Positions 41,204 through 50,596 of a stretch of DNA of 64,000 nucleotides are shown one piece after another (position 1 is the first letter of the stretch; every line of letters starts with the position of its first letter). Source of the stretch: an uncultured Campylobacter sp. (lineage in GTDB: Bacteria; Campylobacterota; Campylobacteria; Campylobacterales; Campylobacteraceae); NCBI RefSeq assembly GCF_938045345.1, contig NZ_CALIMS010000005.1:1-64000 (forward strand), in the 5' to 3' direction. The position numbers and the translations under genes are program-made. The notes beneath the pieces are model-generated. The model saw nothing but the letters and a program-made list of their open reading frames with translations, did no database searches and was not told the origin of the DNA.

Positions 41204-43468
41204 TTAAATTTTAACTATATCGACACCGACGTTGGTTACCATCGTGCTTACCACAGGACCCGCAGCGGGATCGAGAAGGACGCTTTGGTTGGTGCCTACG
41301 CCGTTCGTGCGCTTTAGCCCGGGGCTTACGTGCCCAAAGCCGTGGTATAAAAATAGGCAATCGTCCCTGATGCCTTGCGTGACGAAAATTTTAGCCTTTT
41401 GCTCGCCGAATTTGTTTTTAAGCTTCACAACATCGCCCGTCTTTAGCCCCTCCGCTTTTGCAGAAGCCGGGCTGATCCAAACCGGCGATTCGTTCATCAT
41501 ATCGTTTAAAATTTTGACATTTTGAGTGTGGCCGTTGGTATGAAGCGCGGTCTTGCCGGTCATGAGGCAGTATTTGTGCCCGCCGAATACGTCCATACCC
41601 TCGGTATTTAAGCAGCCGTATCCTGCGAAAAGCTCCTCCACTTTCGGCGCGAAAAGCTCGATCTTGCCGCTCGGGGTTTTAAATTTCATCTGCGAGCTCA
41701 TCTCGCCGTTTTCGTCCACGAACTCCGCCGCGGCAGGATATTTATCGATAAATTTAGCCACGAGCTTCGGCTCTCGGTAATACAGCTTCGGCACCTTGTA
41801 GCTTACGTAGCCGTTTTTGATTAAATTTGCGATTAGCTCGGCGTTGCCTTTGGCTTGCTGCATGCGGTATTCGTCGATGTTGTTCCAAGTGTAGTCCTTA
41901 TCGATCTTCATCACCCTTGCAAGCTCTCTAAAAATTTCATAGCCGCACTTCGTATCACCCACCGGCTCGACGGCTTTGTTTCGCATCACAAATCCCGGCG
42001 CGGTGCCGCCTTTGTTTTGAATCGATTCATCGCGCTCCAAATACGTGGATTCGGGCAAGATCACGTCGGCTAGGCACGCAAAGTCGCTCATATACACGTC
42101 GATTGCGAGCACGAAGTCTAGCTTTTTGATCGCTTCTACGCTCTTATCCACGCCCGCAACGTTGATGAGGTGGTTAAAGCGCGTGCTGACCCAGCCTTTT
42201 ACCGGATATGGCTTTTCGCTTAAAATCGTAGGCGCGATCTGCATCAAAACGCCGTGTTTGCGCGGCACGAAGAAATTTTCGCTACCTTCTTCGCCGCAGC
42301 CGTCGATACGCGCGGTCTTTGGAATTTTAAAATTTTTATCCGGGTTCGAGATGGTAGGGAACAGATCCTCTTTACAAAGCGTGTTGAAGGTTTTGGAATC
42401 TTTAGAGAAGTAAATCCCGCCCTTTCTCTCGACGTTTCCCATCAGCGCGTTTGCGATCGCGATGGCGCGCGTGCGGACGTATTCGGCTTTGGCAGTCGTG
42501 GTTTTATGGCCCCAATCGATTATGACTGCGGGAGCCGCGGCGTAAATTTCATTTGCGATGCGCTCGATTTTGTCTGCTTTGATGCCCGTGATGCCCTCCT
42601 GCCAAAGCGGCGTCGTATCCTTCACGGACTCCCTTAGCTCCTCTAGCCCCACGGCGTATTGTTCGATAAATTTTTTGTCGTATTTGTTATCGCGCAGCCA
42701 GACGTGAATTAGCGCCATTAAAAACGCCGCGTCGGTTCCCGGTTTTATCGGCAACCACTCGTCTGCTTTGGAAGCTACGACGCTAAAGCGCGGATCGAGC
42801 ACCAAAAGCTTTACGTCCTCTCTGCTTGCGGCTTTTGCGAGCTTTTTGGTTTTTGAGATGTCGATGCCCTCAAAGAGATTGTGGCCGAAATTTACGATAT
42901 ATTTTGCGTCGCCGTAGTCTCTTTGCATATTGGCGCCGAAAGTGTGTGGCACGGCGATATTATAAGTGATCGGGCAACAGGACCAGTGCGAGTAGATGTT
43001 CGGGCTGCCGTATGCACAGGCAAAATTCATCATCTGAGTGTGGTGCTCGCCCGTTTTAGAGGTAAAAACTACGCTTTGCGGGCCGTATTTTTGCGAAATC
43101 TCGCCAAGCTTCTGCGCGCAAATTTTAAGCGCCTCATCCCAGCTCGCCTCTTTAAATTTACCCTCGCCGCGCTCGCCTACGCGAATGAGCGGCTTAATGA
43201 GCCTTTGATCGTCGTAGAGCTGATTTATGCCCGCACCTCCGCGAGCGCAGACCGAGGTTTTGTTTGAAAAGCGATGGTTGCCCTCGATGAGAGCGCCGCG
43301 ACCGTTTTTGACGGTTACCTCGATAGGACAGCGAGAGGAGCACATCTCGCAGACGCTAGCGACTTTCTTTTCCGTCCCGCCTGTAACCGCGCTAGCGTTT
43401 AAATTTAGATTTAACGTCGCTAGCGTGCCGATTGCGGCGGTGCTTTTTAAGAAATTTCGTCTATTCAT
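41204..43468 (-). CDS. psrA: Molybdopterin oxidoreductase, polysulfide/thiosulfate reductase catalytic subunit (PsrA/PhsA-like)
   Basis: This 754-residue enzyme begins with a twin-arginine signal (NRRNFLK, then a hydrophobic stretch), so it is exported folded to the periplasm. The [4Fe-4S] ligands are C40, C43, C47 and C74. The segment SHWSCCPITYN holds the Cys expected to bind molybdenum in PsrA/PhsA-type enzymes. The later sequence shows the MopB and molydop-binding domains (LMTGKTALHTNGHT, PASAKAEGLKTGDVV). It probably reduces polysulfide, thiosulfate or a related sulfur compound; substrate cannot be fixed from sequence alone. AAGGAG precedes the ATG. It is the first gene of psrABC. Confidence 0.9.
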   Translation of the reverse strand: MNRRNFLKSTAAIGTLATLNLNLNASAVTGGTEKKVASVCEMCSSRCPIEVTVKNGRGALIEGNHRFSNKTSVCARGGAGINQLYDDQRLIKPLIRVGERGEGKFKEASWDEALKICAQKLGEISQKYGPQSVVFTSKTGEHHTQMMNFACAYGSPNIYSHWSCCPITYNIAVPHTFGANMQRDYGDAKYIVNFGHNLFEGIDISKTKKLAKAASREDVKLLVLDPRFSVVASKADEWLPIKPGTDAAFLMALIHVWLRDNKYDKKFIEQYAVGLEELRESVKDTTPLWQEGITGIKADKIERIANEIYAAAPAVIIDWGHKTTTAKAEYVRTRAIAIANALMGNVERKGGIYFSKDSKTFNTLCKEDLFPTISNPDKNFKIPKTARIDGCGEEGSENFFVPRKHGVLMQIAPTILSEKPYPVKGWVSTRFNHLINVAGVDKSVEAIKKLDFVLAIDVYMSDFACLADVILPESTYLERDESIQNKGGTAPGFVMRNKAVEPVGDTKCGYEIFRELARVMKIDKDYTWNNIDEYRMQQAKGNAELIANLIKNGYVSYKVPKLYYREPKLVAKFIDKYPAAAEFVDENGEMSSQMKFKTPSGKIELFAPKVEELFAGYGCLNTEGMDVFGGHKYCLMTGKTALHTNGHTQNVKILNDMMNESPVWISPASAKAEGLKTGDVVKLKNKFGEQKAKIFVTQGIRDDCLFLYHGFGHVSPGLKRTNGVGTNQSVLLDPAAGPVVSTMVTNVGVDIVKI

Positions 43469-43553
43469 AAAAACTCCTTACCTTTAAATTTTGGTAGGAA
43501 TTCTAAGGCTTCATCGTAAAAATAAGGTTAATTTTGATAATGCAGCTTTTGGC

Positions 43554-44786
43554 TTAGACTTTATCTCGAAAGATAAAATGCGTCCTGCGCCGTATTTTAA
43601 AGCCGTAAAATAGCGCCAGCAGTAGCAAAATGCTAATTGCGCCGCAGATCGCAAGAGCTACGCGAGCGCCTAATAACTCGGTAAAAAAGCCCGATATGAG
43701 CGCTCCAAATGGCGTACTACCTATTAAAAATAGCGCGTATAAGCTAAGTACGCGCCCGCGAAATTCGTTGCTTACGTGCATCTGCACGGTGGAGTTGATG
43801 CTGGAGTTTGTGATTACGAAAAGAAACCCAGTTACGGCAAGCCCTGCCGCAGCCCATGCGAAGGAATTCGCAGCCCCAGTAAGAGCTAAGCTCACTCCCA
43901 TAGAGATCGCGCACGATCTGATTTTGCGGATGCCAAGTTTATCAAAGACTGCTACGAAAAGCGCGCCGCAAAAGGCTCCCACGCCCAGAGCCGACATCAA
44001 ATATCCAAAGCTTCGCTCATCCGCGTTTAGGCTAAGCTTAACAAGTGCCGAGATTGTTACGTTGTAATTTGGCACCAGCGTCGCTACGATAAGCACTATT
44101 ATCATTAGCTCGCTTAGAATTTTTTTGTGCGATACATACGAAATTCCAGCACCGATCGAGGCAAAAACGCCTCCGCTTCTGCTAGATAGCGTAGTAGCGG
44201 ATGGCGGAATTTTTATGAAAAACAGCGAAACGATGATGCCTAAAAAGCTAAGAGCATTGAATAAAAAGCAAAAGCCTACGCCCCACAGCGCCATCACGAT
44301 CCCCGCAAGTGCGGGCCCTGCGATACGAGCGACGTTGAAGGACATAGAATTTAACGCTATGGCGTTGGCTAGATCGCGGGGCGAATCGATGAGGTCTTTT
44401 ACCATCGACTGACGGCTAGGGGCGTCCATGCTGGTAAAGATGCCGCTTGCAAAAGCGCAAAATAAAATTTTGCCGAAAGAGTATAGCTCGCAAAAGCTCA
44501 TAACCGCGAAAATTGAAGCGGTCACCGCCATGCCTATTTGAGCAAGCAGAAGGATCTTTTTGCGATTAAACTTATCGAGCAGTACACCGGAAAACGGCGT
44601 GAAAAGTAGCGCGGGCAAGAACCTCGCCGCAGCTACGAGACTGACCTTAAAAGCGTCTGCGGTGATGCTTAGCACTAGCCACGGCAGCGCGACGCTTTGC
44701 ATCCAAGAACCGATCAGCGAGAGGTTCATCCCGATCCAATAAATTCTAAAATTTGAGTATTTAAGTGATAGGAAGGGATTTTTCAA
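43554..44786 (-). CDS. Major facilitator superfamily transporter, DHA3/EntS type
   Basis: The 410-residue protein has twelve predicted membrane segments. The start SLKYSNFRIYWIGMNLSLIGSWMQSVALPWLVL and the loop GVLLDKFNRKKILLLAQ are characteristic of the DHA3 subfamily (enterobactin exporter EntS and macrolide-type exporters). It probably exports a siderophore-like or other small molecule; the substrate is unknown. A TATAAT box lies upstream at 44816-44821. It does not appear linked to psrABC by transcription, because 85 bases separate them. Confidence 0.85.
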   Translation of the reverse strand: MKNPFLSLKYSNFRIYWIGMNLSLIGSWMQSVALPWLVLSITADAFKVSLVAAARFLPALLFTPFSGVLLDKFNRKKILLLAQIGMAVTASIFAVMSFCELYSFGKILFCAFASGIFTSMDAPSRQSMVKDLIDSPRDLANAIALNSMSFNVARIAGPALAGIVMALWGVGFCFLFNALSFLGIIVSLFFIKIPPSATTLSSRSGGVFASIGAGISYVSHKKILSELMIIVLIVATLVPNYNVTISALVKLSLNADERSFGYLMSALGVGAFCGALFVAVFDKLGIRKIRSCAISMGVSLALTGAANSFAWAAAGLAVTGFLFVITNSSINSTVQMHVSNEFRGRVLSLYALFLIGSTPFGALISGFFTELLGARVALAICGAISILLLLALFYGFKIRRRTHFIFRDKV

Positions 44787-44815
44787 CGCACTGCCTTTTG
44801 AAATTTTGATTTGAG

Positions 44816-44821
44816 ATTATA
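44816..44821 (-). promoter_or_regulatory. Putative -10 box for the 43554 MFS gene
   Basis: TATAAT on the minus strand, 30 bases before the ATG, in the divergent gap with the PAS protein gene. Confidence 0.45.
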
Positions 44822-44942
44822 CATTAAATTTTAAAAATTCACTTAAAGATTTAACATTTATAAAAATTTAACGAAAATTTAATATTTCTGAAAAGAAAAA
44901 TTTTATATACTCTGCAATAAATTTTTAAGCAAAGGATTAAAA

Positions 44943-45509
44943 ATGCAAAGACCAACTCCGATTAATCAGGAAATCAAACTCGATGAGAAGCGCTATATCG
45001 TTTCCAAAACCGATCCGAAGGGCATTATCACGTTTGCAAATCCGTATTTTTGTATGATTTGTGGCTATAGTGAGCTTGAGCTTTTGGGGCAGCCGCACAA
45101 CATCATCCGACATCCGGATATGCCGCGAATAGCGTTTAAGCTTATGTGGGATACGATACAACAAGGCAAGGATTTTACCGCCGTGGTTAAAAATTTAGCC
45201 AAAGACGGGCGCTTTTATTGGGTCATTACGGAATTTACTTCTAAAAAAGATCCTGTGACAGGGCAGATCACCGAATACACGGCATTTCGCAAGGCTCCAC
45301 CAAGATCCGCGATCGAAACTATAGAGCCAATTTACAGGGCATTGCTGGATGCTGAAAGAAACGGCGGTATGCAGGCTAGCCAAAAGGCGCTCGTGGACTT
45401 TTTAAAAAGCAAAGGCGAGACCTATGAGAGCTGGATCGCAAAGGTCTCAGGCAAATCAAATCCGCTCACCGCAATGTTTTTTAAGGCGATGAAAAAGCTT
45501 TTTAGCTAG
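44943..45509 (+). CDS. CetB/Aer-like PAS domain protein
   Basis: The 188-residue protein has one PAS domain (about 20-120) of the Aer/CetB type: SKTDPKGIITFANPYFCMICGYSELELLGQPHNIIRHPDMPR, DGRFYWVITEFTSKKDP. Such domains bind FAD and sense redox or energy state. In C. jejuni CetB works with the separate membrane transducer CetA. The C-terminal 60 residues here are a helical extension. No CetA-like gene is adjacent. ATG 44943 follows AAAGGATTAAA. Confidence 0.85.
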   Translation: MQRPTPINQEIKLDEKRYIVSKTDPKGIITFANPYFCMICGYSELELLGQPHNIIRHPDMPRIAFKLMWDTIQQGKDFTAVVKNLAKDGRFYWVITEFTSKKDPVTGQITEYTAFRKAPPRSAIETIEPIYRALLDAERNGGMQASQKALVDFLKSKGETYESWIAKVSGKSNPLTAMFFKAMKKLFS

Positions 45510-45533
45510 TTTCGATTTAAAATTTGATTCAAA

Positions 45534-45552
45534 ATCCCGCGCAATGCGGGAT
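45534..45552 (-). terminator. Intrinsic terminator, probably bidirectional
   Basis: ATCCCGC and GCGGGAT form a perfect 7-bp GC-rich stem with a 5-base loop. On the minus strand TTTTGAATC follows, so it could end the recO transcript. On the plus strand TATT follows the stem 24 bases after the PAS gene stop. It lies between the two convergent genes. Confidence 0.6.
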
Positions 45553-45680
45553 TATTCAGCCTTGTAGATCAAAACAAATAAGGCACGAAGCCGCCCCTTC
45601 ATAAAATTTTGAAATTCTACGAAATTTTAAAATTTAGCTTGAGTTTTGAAATTTCACGTCTTCATCAAGTGCGTTGCGAA

Positions 45681-46295
45681 TCAAAGTCCCTCAAGCGTTA
45701 TGTCGTAGAGTCTCTCTGCCGTTTCGTCGTTTAAATTTAGCGTCTTTTTGCTTCGTAAAAATTCTAAAATTTCATCCTGCGCAAAGCCTACTCTTTGTGC
45801 GCAATGCTCGTGCGCAGGCAAAAAACCGCGGCATAGCGCGATATTTTCTAAAATTTCTTCATCGCATAAAAAACAATATGGCTCGTCGTGCAATCGCCCC
45901 TCAAATTTTAAAATTTCGGCGTAGCTTTCTACGATTATGCGGCGCGGATTTTGTTTACCAAAGCGCATAGCAGCGCGGTTTAGCAGCTCGTAATAGAATT
46001 TATCCAGATGCTCGGCATCTTTTAGATGCGCGTGTAAAAGCCGCATAAATTGCTGCCAAAATAGCAGCTTCTCGCGGTTTCCGAGCCACGCGTATCCTAG
46101 ATGCATCACGCCGCTAAGACGAGGGAGGAAGTTTGGATTTTGCGAGAGCTCGAAGTCGATCTTATAGCCCTGGATGATGTTTGAATGGCGCGCGCCGTAA
46201 AAGCGGTACGCACGCACGAGCGCACTTTCGCTTAGCACGTCTACGATACAGTCCTCGTCCCTAACTTTGGTCGTTTTTAATATAAATCCTTGCAT
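45681..46295 (-). CDS. recO: DNA repair protein RecO
   Basis: RecO helps RecR load RecA at gaps during recombinational repair. The 204-residue protein has the N-terminal OB-like domain (MQGFILKTTKVRDEDCIVDVLSE, YRFYGARHSNIIQGYKIDFEL) and a helical C-terminal part with a zinc-finger-like pair (PYCFLCDEEIL). Short RecO of about 205 residues is typical of epsilonproteobacteria. It is a single-gene unit divergent from accD. Confidence 0.88.
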   Translation of the reverse strand: MQGFILKTTKVRDEDCIVDVLSESALVRAYRFYGARHSNIIQGYKIDFELSQNPNFLPRLSGVMHLGYAWLGNREKLLFWQQFMRLLHAHLKDAEHLDKFYYELLNRAAMRFGKQNPRRIIVESYAEILKFEGRLHDEPYCFLCDEEILENIALCRGFLPAHEHCAQRVGFAQDEILEFLRSKKTLNLNDETAERLYDITLEGL

Positions 46296-46346
46296 TTTCC
46301 TATTTTAGCGAAATTCACATATAAATTTAAATAAAGAATTTTAGGT

Positions 46347-46352
46347 TATAAT
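46347..46352 (+). promoter_or_regulatory. Putative -10 box for the accD-rlmH-dksA operon
   Basis: TATAAT 37 bases before the accD ATG, preceded by TTAGGT. The operon that follows has four or five closely spaced genes. Confidence 0.5.
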
Positions 46353-46388
46353 CAGAAGTTTCATTTCATAGAATTTAAAGGAAATCAT

Positions 46389-47288
46389 ATGAATTTTGGA
46401 GATCTATTTTCAAAAATACGCAGGACGCAACCTGCGCCGAGCGAAGCTCCTACGCACTGGATAAAGTGCCCGGGATGTGGCGCATTGATGTATAGCAAAG
46501 AGGTCGAGCAAAATCATAGCGTTTGCCCCAAGTGTAACTATCACCTTCGTTTTGGTGCGCAGGCTCGCATTGATCTGATCTGCGATGAAGGCTCTTTCGT
46601 GGAGTACGATCAAAATTTGCAGCCCGTCGATCCACTAAAATTCGTCGATAAAAAATCCTACAAAAAGCGCATCTCCGAGAGCAAGGAAAAAACGGGCAGG
46701 TTCAGCGCGGTGATCGCGGGCGAGGGCGCTATAAGTCGTCAAAAAATTCAGCTCGTGGTGTTTGATTTTAACTTCATGGGCGGAAGCCTGGGCTCTGTGG
46801 AGGGCGAAAAGATCGTGCGCGCCGTAAAGCGCAGTCTGGATAAAAACGAGCCGCTAATCATCGTAAGCGCAAGTGGAGGCGCAAGGATGCAAGAAAGCAC
46901 CTTTTCGCTGATGCAAATGAGCAAAACCTCCGCCGCGCTTAAAATTTTATCCGAGCATAAAATTCCATTCATCTCCGTTCTTACCGATCCTACGATGGGC
47001 GGCGTGAGCGCGTCCTTTGCGTGGCTTGGAGATATCATCATTGCAGAGCCCGGCGCTCTTATCGGCTTTGCCGGGCAGCGCGTCATCAAGCAAACCATCG
47101 GAGCTAATCTGCCGGAGGGCTTTCAGAGATCGGAATTTCTGCTCGAGCACGGATTAATTGATGCGATCGTGCCTAGAGCTGAGATGAGGCAGTATTTAAG
47201 CGATATAATCAACGTGCTGAGCAAAAACGCTGTGCAGATTGACGACACGAGTGACAAATCGCTGCACGAAGAGGGAAGCGAAGAGTAG
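46389..47288 (+). CDS. accD: Acetyl-CoA carboxylase carboxyltransferase subunit beta
   Basis: AccD with AccA transfers CO2 from biotin to acetyl-CoA, the first step of fatty acid synthesis. The 299-residue protein has the N-terminal zinc finger (CPGCGALMY, CPKCNYHLRF), which is present in AccD but not AccA. The carboxyltransferase core follows: SASGGARMQEST, PTMGGVSASFAWLGD and GFAGQRVIKQT. ATG behind AAAGGAAATC. Its stop overlaps the GTG start of rlmH. The order accD-rlmH-dksA is as in C. jejuni. Confidence 0.97.
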   Translation: MNFGDLFSKIRRTQPAPSEAPTHWIKCPGCGALMYSKEVEQNHSVCPKCNYHLRFGAQARIDLICDEGSFVEYDQNLQPVDPLKFVDKKSYKKRISESKEKTGRFSAVIAGEGAISRQKIQLVVFDFNFMGGSLGSVEGEKIVRAVKRSLDKNEPLIIVSASGGARMQESTFSLMQMSKTSAALKILSEHKIPFISVLTDPTMGGVSASFAWLGDIIIAEPGALIGFAGQRVIKQTIGANLPEGFQRSEFLLEHGLIDAIVPRAEMRQYLSDIINVLSKNAVQIDDTSDKSLHEEGSEE

Positions 47289-47740
47289 TGCAGATAACGG
47301 TAAATTCCATCCAAAAGGGCGCGGACGAGTTCGCAGGCGCGATAAGCGATTATAAAAAAATGGCGGCTAAATTTGCCGCGGTGCGAGATGAGACCTTTTT
47401 TAACGCTAATATCGCTCGCGCACAAAGCACATCTGCCGAGCTAGCGCTTAAGGCGTATGATGAAGCTTATCTACCGCGCCTTAGCGGATACGTCGTAGCT
47501 TTGGATGAGCGCGGACAGGAGCTAGATAGCATGGAATTTGCGAGTATGCTAAAGAATAAAAGTAGCGTGTCGTTTTTCATCGGTGGCGCTTACGGGCTTA
47601 GTGAAAATTTTAAGGCAAAAGCCGATAAAATAATCAGTCTTAGCAGGCTTACGTTAGCGCATAAAATCGCTAAACTTTTGCTCTTTGAGCAAATTTTTCG
47701 CGCGCTGTGCATTAACGCAAACCATCCATATCACAAATAA
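47288..47740 (+). CDS. rlmH: 23S rRNA (pseudouridine1915-N3)-methyltransferase RlmH
   Basis: RlmH methylates pseudouridine 1915 in helix 69 of 23S rRNA. The 150-residue SPOUT protein ends in the family signature: SFFIGGAYGLSE, SLSRLTLAHKIAKLLLFEQIFRAL, NHPYHK. Start GTG 47288 overlaps the accD stop by one base. The gene has normal length. Confidence 0.95.
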   Translation: MQITVNSIQKGADEFAGAISDYKKMAAKFAAVRDETFFNANIARAQSTSAELALKAYDEAYLPRLSGYVVALDERGQELDSMEFASMLKNKSSVSFFIGGAYGLSENFKAKADKIISLSRLTLAHKIAKLLLFEQIFRALCINANHPYHK

Positions 47741-47749
47741 AGGGAAGTA

Positions 47750-48106
47750 ATGAAGAAAAACGAGTTGAAATTTTACAAGAAAATTTTAGAAGAAAAAAGA
47801 GAGCAACTCATCGCCAATATTAATAGCTCTGTAAATGAAATTTCGGAATTGCGCGAAAATAAAGCTGCGGATGATTTTGACGTAGCGAGCATGAATACGG
47901 ATTTAAGCATCGAATACTCGCTCAATGTTAATCAACAAAAGGCGTTTTTAGAGATTGAAAGCGCGCTTAAACGTATCGAAAACGGCACTTATGGGCTTTG
48001 CGAGAGCTGCGGCGAGCAGATAAGCTTAGAGCGTCTTAAGGTAAATCCAGAGGCGAGATTGTGCATTTCGTGCAAGGAACAGGCGGAAAAGCAAAATAGG
48101 AGTTAG
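47750..48106 (+). CDS. dksA: DksA/TraR family zinc-finger protein
   Basis: This 118-residue protein binds RNA polymerase and alters transcription in the stringent response. It has a coiled-coil helix pair (about 1-75) and a C4 zinc finger, CESCGEQI with CISCKEQA. The motif at the coiled-coil tip reads DFDVASMNTD, with the acidic residues typical of DksA. AAAGGGAAGTA precedes the ATG. The gene lies ten bases after rlmH. Confidence 0.92.
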   Translation: MKKNELKFYKKILEEKREQLIANINSSVNEISELRENKAADDFDVASMNTDLSIEYSLNVNQQKAFLEIESALKRIENGTYGLCESCGEQISLERLKVNPEARLCISCKEQAEKQNRS

Positions 48107-48108
48107 CT

Positions 48109-49110
48109 ATGAAAACCAAGCAATTCTTTTTATATTCGATCGTCTATATCGCAATCGTCGCGATTTTAGTTTTTACGCAGCAAAGCAGTAGCTATACACT
48201 GGGGCTTTTCGGTTTTACGCTTACGCTTCCTGTGGCGGTGTGGATCGTACTGCCGTTAATTTTATATATGATTTTGGCGATTTTTCATATCGTTTTTCAC
48301 AGCTTTGCGTTTTACCGCACAAAAAGGGCGATCGCAAAGGATCTAAGCGCATACGATGCGATGAGTAAAGAGGTTTTGCTGGGTCTTGATACCAATAAAG
48401 ACTTTAAAACCGAGTATTTTAAAGACCCGAGCGAGCTTACTAAAATTTTATCTCCGTGGTACGATAGCACCGGCATAGATGTCAAAAATGAGGATCTAAA
48501 AGAGGTCATAGGCGTTATCGAGAAGGTTAAAAACGGCGAAGTGGCGGATCTGCGAAAATATAAACTTCCTAAAGATAACGGACTATTTTTGCAAAACGAG
48601 CTTAACCGCCTCGACGCCGAGCCTGCGTATGCGTATGAAATTTTAAAAACTAAAGGCGTTTATAGCGAAAATATCACTAAAAAAGCCTATGCCGTAGCGC
48701 TTGCCAAAGGAAGCTACGATAAGATCAAGGCCTATAAAATTCCTCAAGATATAGCCGAGGTAAATATTTTAGTGGATCGCGCGGTGAATGACGCGAGCTT
48801 TGAGATCAGCAGCGAGGAACTTTTTGATCTTGTAAATAATGAAAAATTCAGCGAGCAGGATTTTATCGGCTTTGCTAAAAAGCTAAAAAATCATCTCGCT
48901 CCAGAGCAATACAAAGCCTTTTTCGAGCGGCTCAAAAACGAGAATCAAGAAGCGACCGAGGCATATCTGTACGCGCTATATGAGCTTGGCATGATCGACG
49001 AGTTTAGAGAGCAGCTAAGCCTCGCCGACGGCGACGAGTTTGAGAAGTTTAAAATTCTGCTATTTTTGCGCGACAACGGCAAAAACGTCCCTGCGTCGCT
49101 GTTATTTTAG
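48109..49110 (+). CDS. Conserved Campylobacter membrane protein, function unknown
   Basis: The 333-residue protein has two N-terminal membrane helices (about 6-24 and 35-60). A long helical cytoplasmic region follows in which pairs of helices recur in a TPR-like way (LRKYKLPKDNGLFLQNELNRLDAEPAYAYEILK...). It directly follows dksA (two-base gap), as its C. jejuni counterpart does. No catalytic motif is seen. A scaffold role is possible but not shown. Confidence 0.75.
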   Translation: MKTKQFFLYSIVYIAIVAILVFTQQSSSYTLGLFGFTLTLPVAVWIVLPLILYMILAIFHIVFHSFAFYRTKRAIAKDLSAYDAMSKEVLLGLDTNKDFKTEYFKDPSELTKILSPWYDSTGIDVKNEDLKEVIGVIEKVKNGEVADLRKYKLPKDNGLFLQNELNRLDAEPAYAYEILKTKGVYSENITKKAYAVALAKGSYDKIKAYKIPQDIAEVNILVDRAVNDASFEISSEELFDLVNNEKFSEQDFIGFAKKLKNHLAPEQYKAFFERLKNENQEATEAYLYALYELGMIDEFREQLSLADGDEFEKFKILLFLRDNGKNVPASLLF

Positions 49111-49647
49111 CTCGGTAATTTTACGAGTTCGTTTTATGCGGGTAAGAGAGGCTGCCTTTAAGCTCTTTGCGTCTATTAAACACAGCCTGCGCGATAAATT
49201 TTAAAGTGCGGGTAAAATTCTAATTCGCGCAAATTTGAAATTTCAAAATTTGTCGAAAGATCAATGCGCGCAAGCGGTAAAATTTAAAAGATTTGCTTGC
49301 GTAGTGTGCGCGTAAACGGATTTTGCATTTACGCGATGAAATTTAAAATTTAAACATAAAGCACAAGACTTGCTATCTGAATAAAGTGCTGAAATTTTAA
49401 AATCCGCGCGGCGTTTTGCAAGCTGCTTGCTGGGTTTGCCGTGCAAATAAAATTTGGTGGTGATCATCCTTGCTGCCGTTTTGCCACCACTCAAATTAGC
49501 TAAGCTTAAAAATAAAATTCGCGCCTAAATGCGAATACGTAGCCTATGAAATTTAAAATTTAAAGCTCACGGCAAAACCCGCTGTAAGCGTTGCGGCGTT
49601 AAATTTAAAGGTTTAAATTCAAACGAAATCAAAATGAGAAATTTAAA
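49111..49647. other. Intergenic 537 bp
   Basis: No gene with a supported start was found. The sequence is rich in AAATTTTAAA and GAAATTT words. The 77-codon minus-strand frame (49261-49494) lacks a ribosome binding site and is of low complexity. A direct duplicate of AAATTTAAAATTTAAA occurs near 49338 and 49550. Confidence 0.55.
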
Positions 49648-50574
49648 ATGACGGAAGATTTTTTTAAAAGGGACCCTCTATTTTTGGCGCCTTTGGCGGG
49701 CTTCTCGGATCCGCCGCTGCGGGGCGTAGTGAAAAAATTCGGCTGCGACGCGACCGTAAGCGAGATGATAAGCGCAAACGCCCTTGTTTTTGAGGGCGAA
49801 AAGACGCTAAAGATGCTCGAAAAAAACGCCGCGGAAACCCCCTTTTTCGTGCAGATCGCAGGCGGCGATGCGGAAATTATCAAAAAGGCGGTTTTGCTCA
49901 TCAATAAATTTGACGGCATCGACGGCATCGATCTAAACTGCGGCTGCCCCGTCCCTAAAGTCGTAAAGCAGGGCGCCGGCTCGGCACTGCTGCTTGATCT
50001 ACCCCGCCTATCGCGCCTAGTTGAGACTATCAAAAAGTATTCGAACAAAAAATTTACGAGCGCGAAGGTGCGGCTAGGCTTTGGCGCCGTGGATATCGAA
50101 AATATCGCACGCGCCGTACAAGGTGCAGGAGCCGATTTTATCGCTATTCACGGCCGCACCAGAGCGGGCGGATACAGCGCGGCGGTGGATTACGGCGCGA
50201 TCGCAAGAGCCAAGCGCGCGCTGCAAATCCCCGTGATCGCAAACGGCGACATAAACTCCGCCAATGCGCCTGCAGTGCGAGACCTTAGCGGCGCAGACGC
50301 GCTGATGATCGGTCGCGCGGTCATCGGCAGGCCGTGGATCTTTCGCGAGATCAAAACGGGCGAACGCGCAAGCGACGCGCTAAAAAGGGAGGTCGTGCTC
50401 TATCATTTCGCTCAAATGCTTAGCCACTACGGCGTGCGCGGCGTAGCGATATTTCGCAAGCATCTGCACGAATACTCCAAGGGGCGCGAAAATGCCGCAA
50501 GCTTTCGCGAGCAGATCAACCACGTCGCCACCGAGAGCGAAATGACTCGGCTGATCGAGGAATTTTTTAGCTAA
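49648..50574 (+). CDS. dus: tRNA-dihydrouridine synthase (Dus)
   Basis: The 308-residue FMN enzyme reduces uridine to dihydrouridine in tRNA. The motifs fit the Dus barrel: PLAGFSDPPLRGV, SEMISANALVF, IDLNCGCPVPKVVKQGAGSAL with the catalytic Cys, IAIHGRTRAGGYS and ANGDINSA, DALMIGRAVIGRPWIF. It looks closest to the DusB group. The C. jejuni counterpart sits in the same neighbourhood. Its start context AAATTTAAAATG is weak. Confidence 0.93.
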   Translation: MTEDFFKRDPLFLAPLAGFSDPPLRGVVKKFGCDATVSEMISANALVFEGEKTLKMLEKNAAETPFFVQIAGGDAEIIKKAVLLINKFDGIDGIDLNCGCPVPKVVKQGAGSALLLDLPRLSRLVETIKKYSNKKFTSAKVRLGFGAVDIENIARAVQGAGADFIAIHGRTRAGGYSAAVDYGAIARAKRALQIPVIANGDINSANAPAVRDLSGADALMIGRAVIGRPWIFREIKTGERASDALKREVVLYHFAQMLSHYGVRGVAIFRKHLHEYSKGRENAASFREQINHVATESEMTRLIEEFFS

Positions 50575-50596
50575 ATTTAGAATTTTAGGAGCTTTG

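Noticed and set aside
49261..49494. Minus-strand frame in the gap before dus
   Set aside because: No start signal; low-complexity AAATTT-derived sequence.
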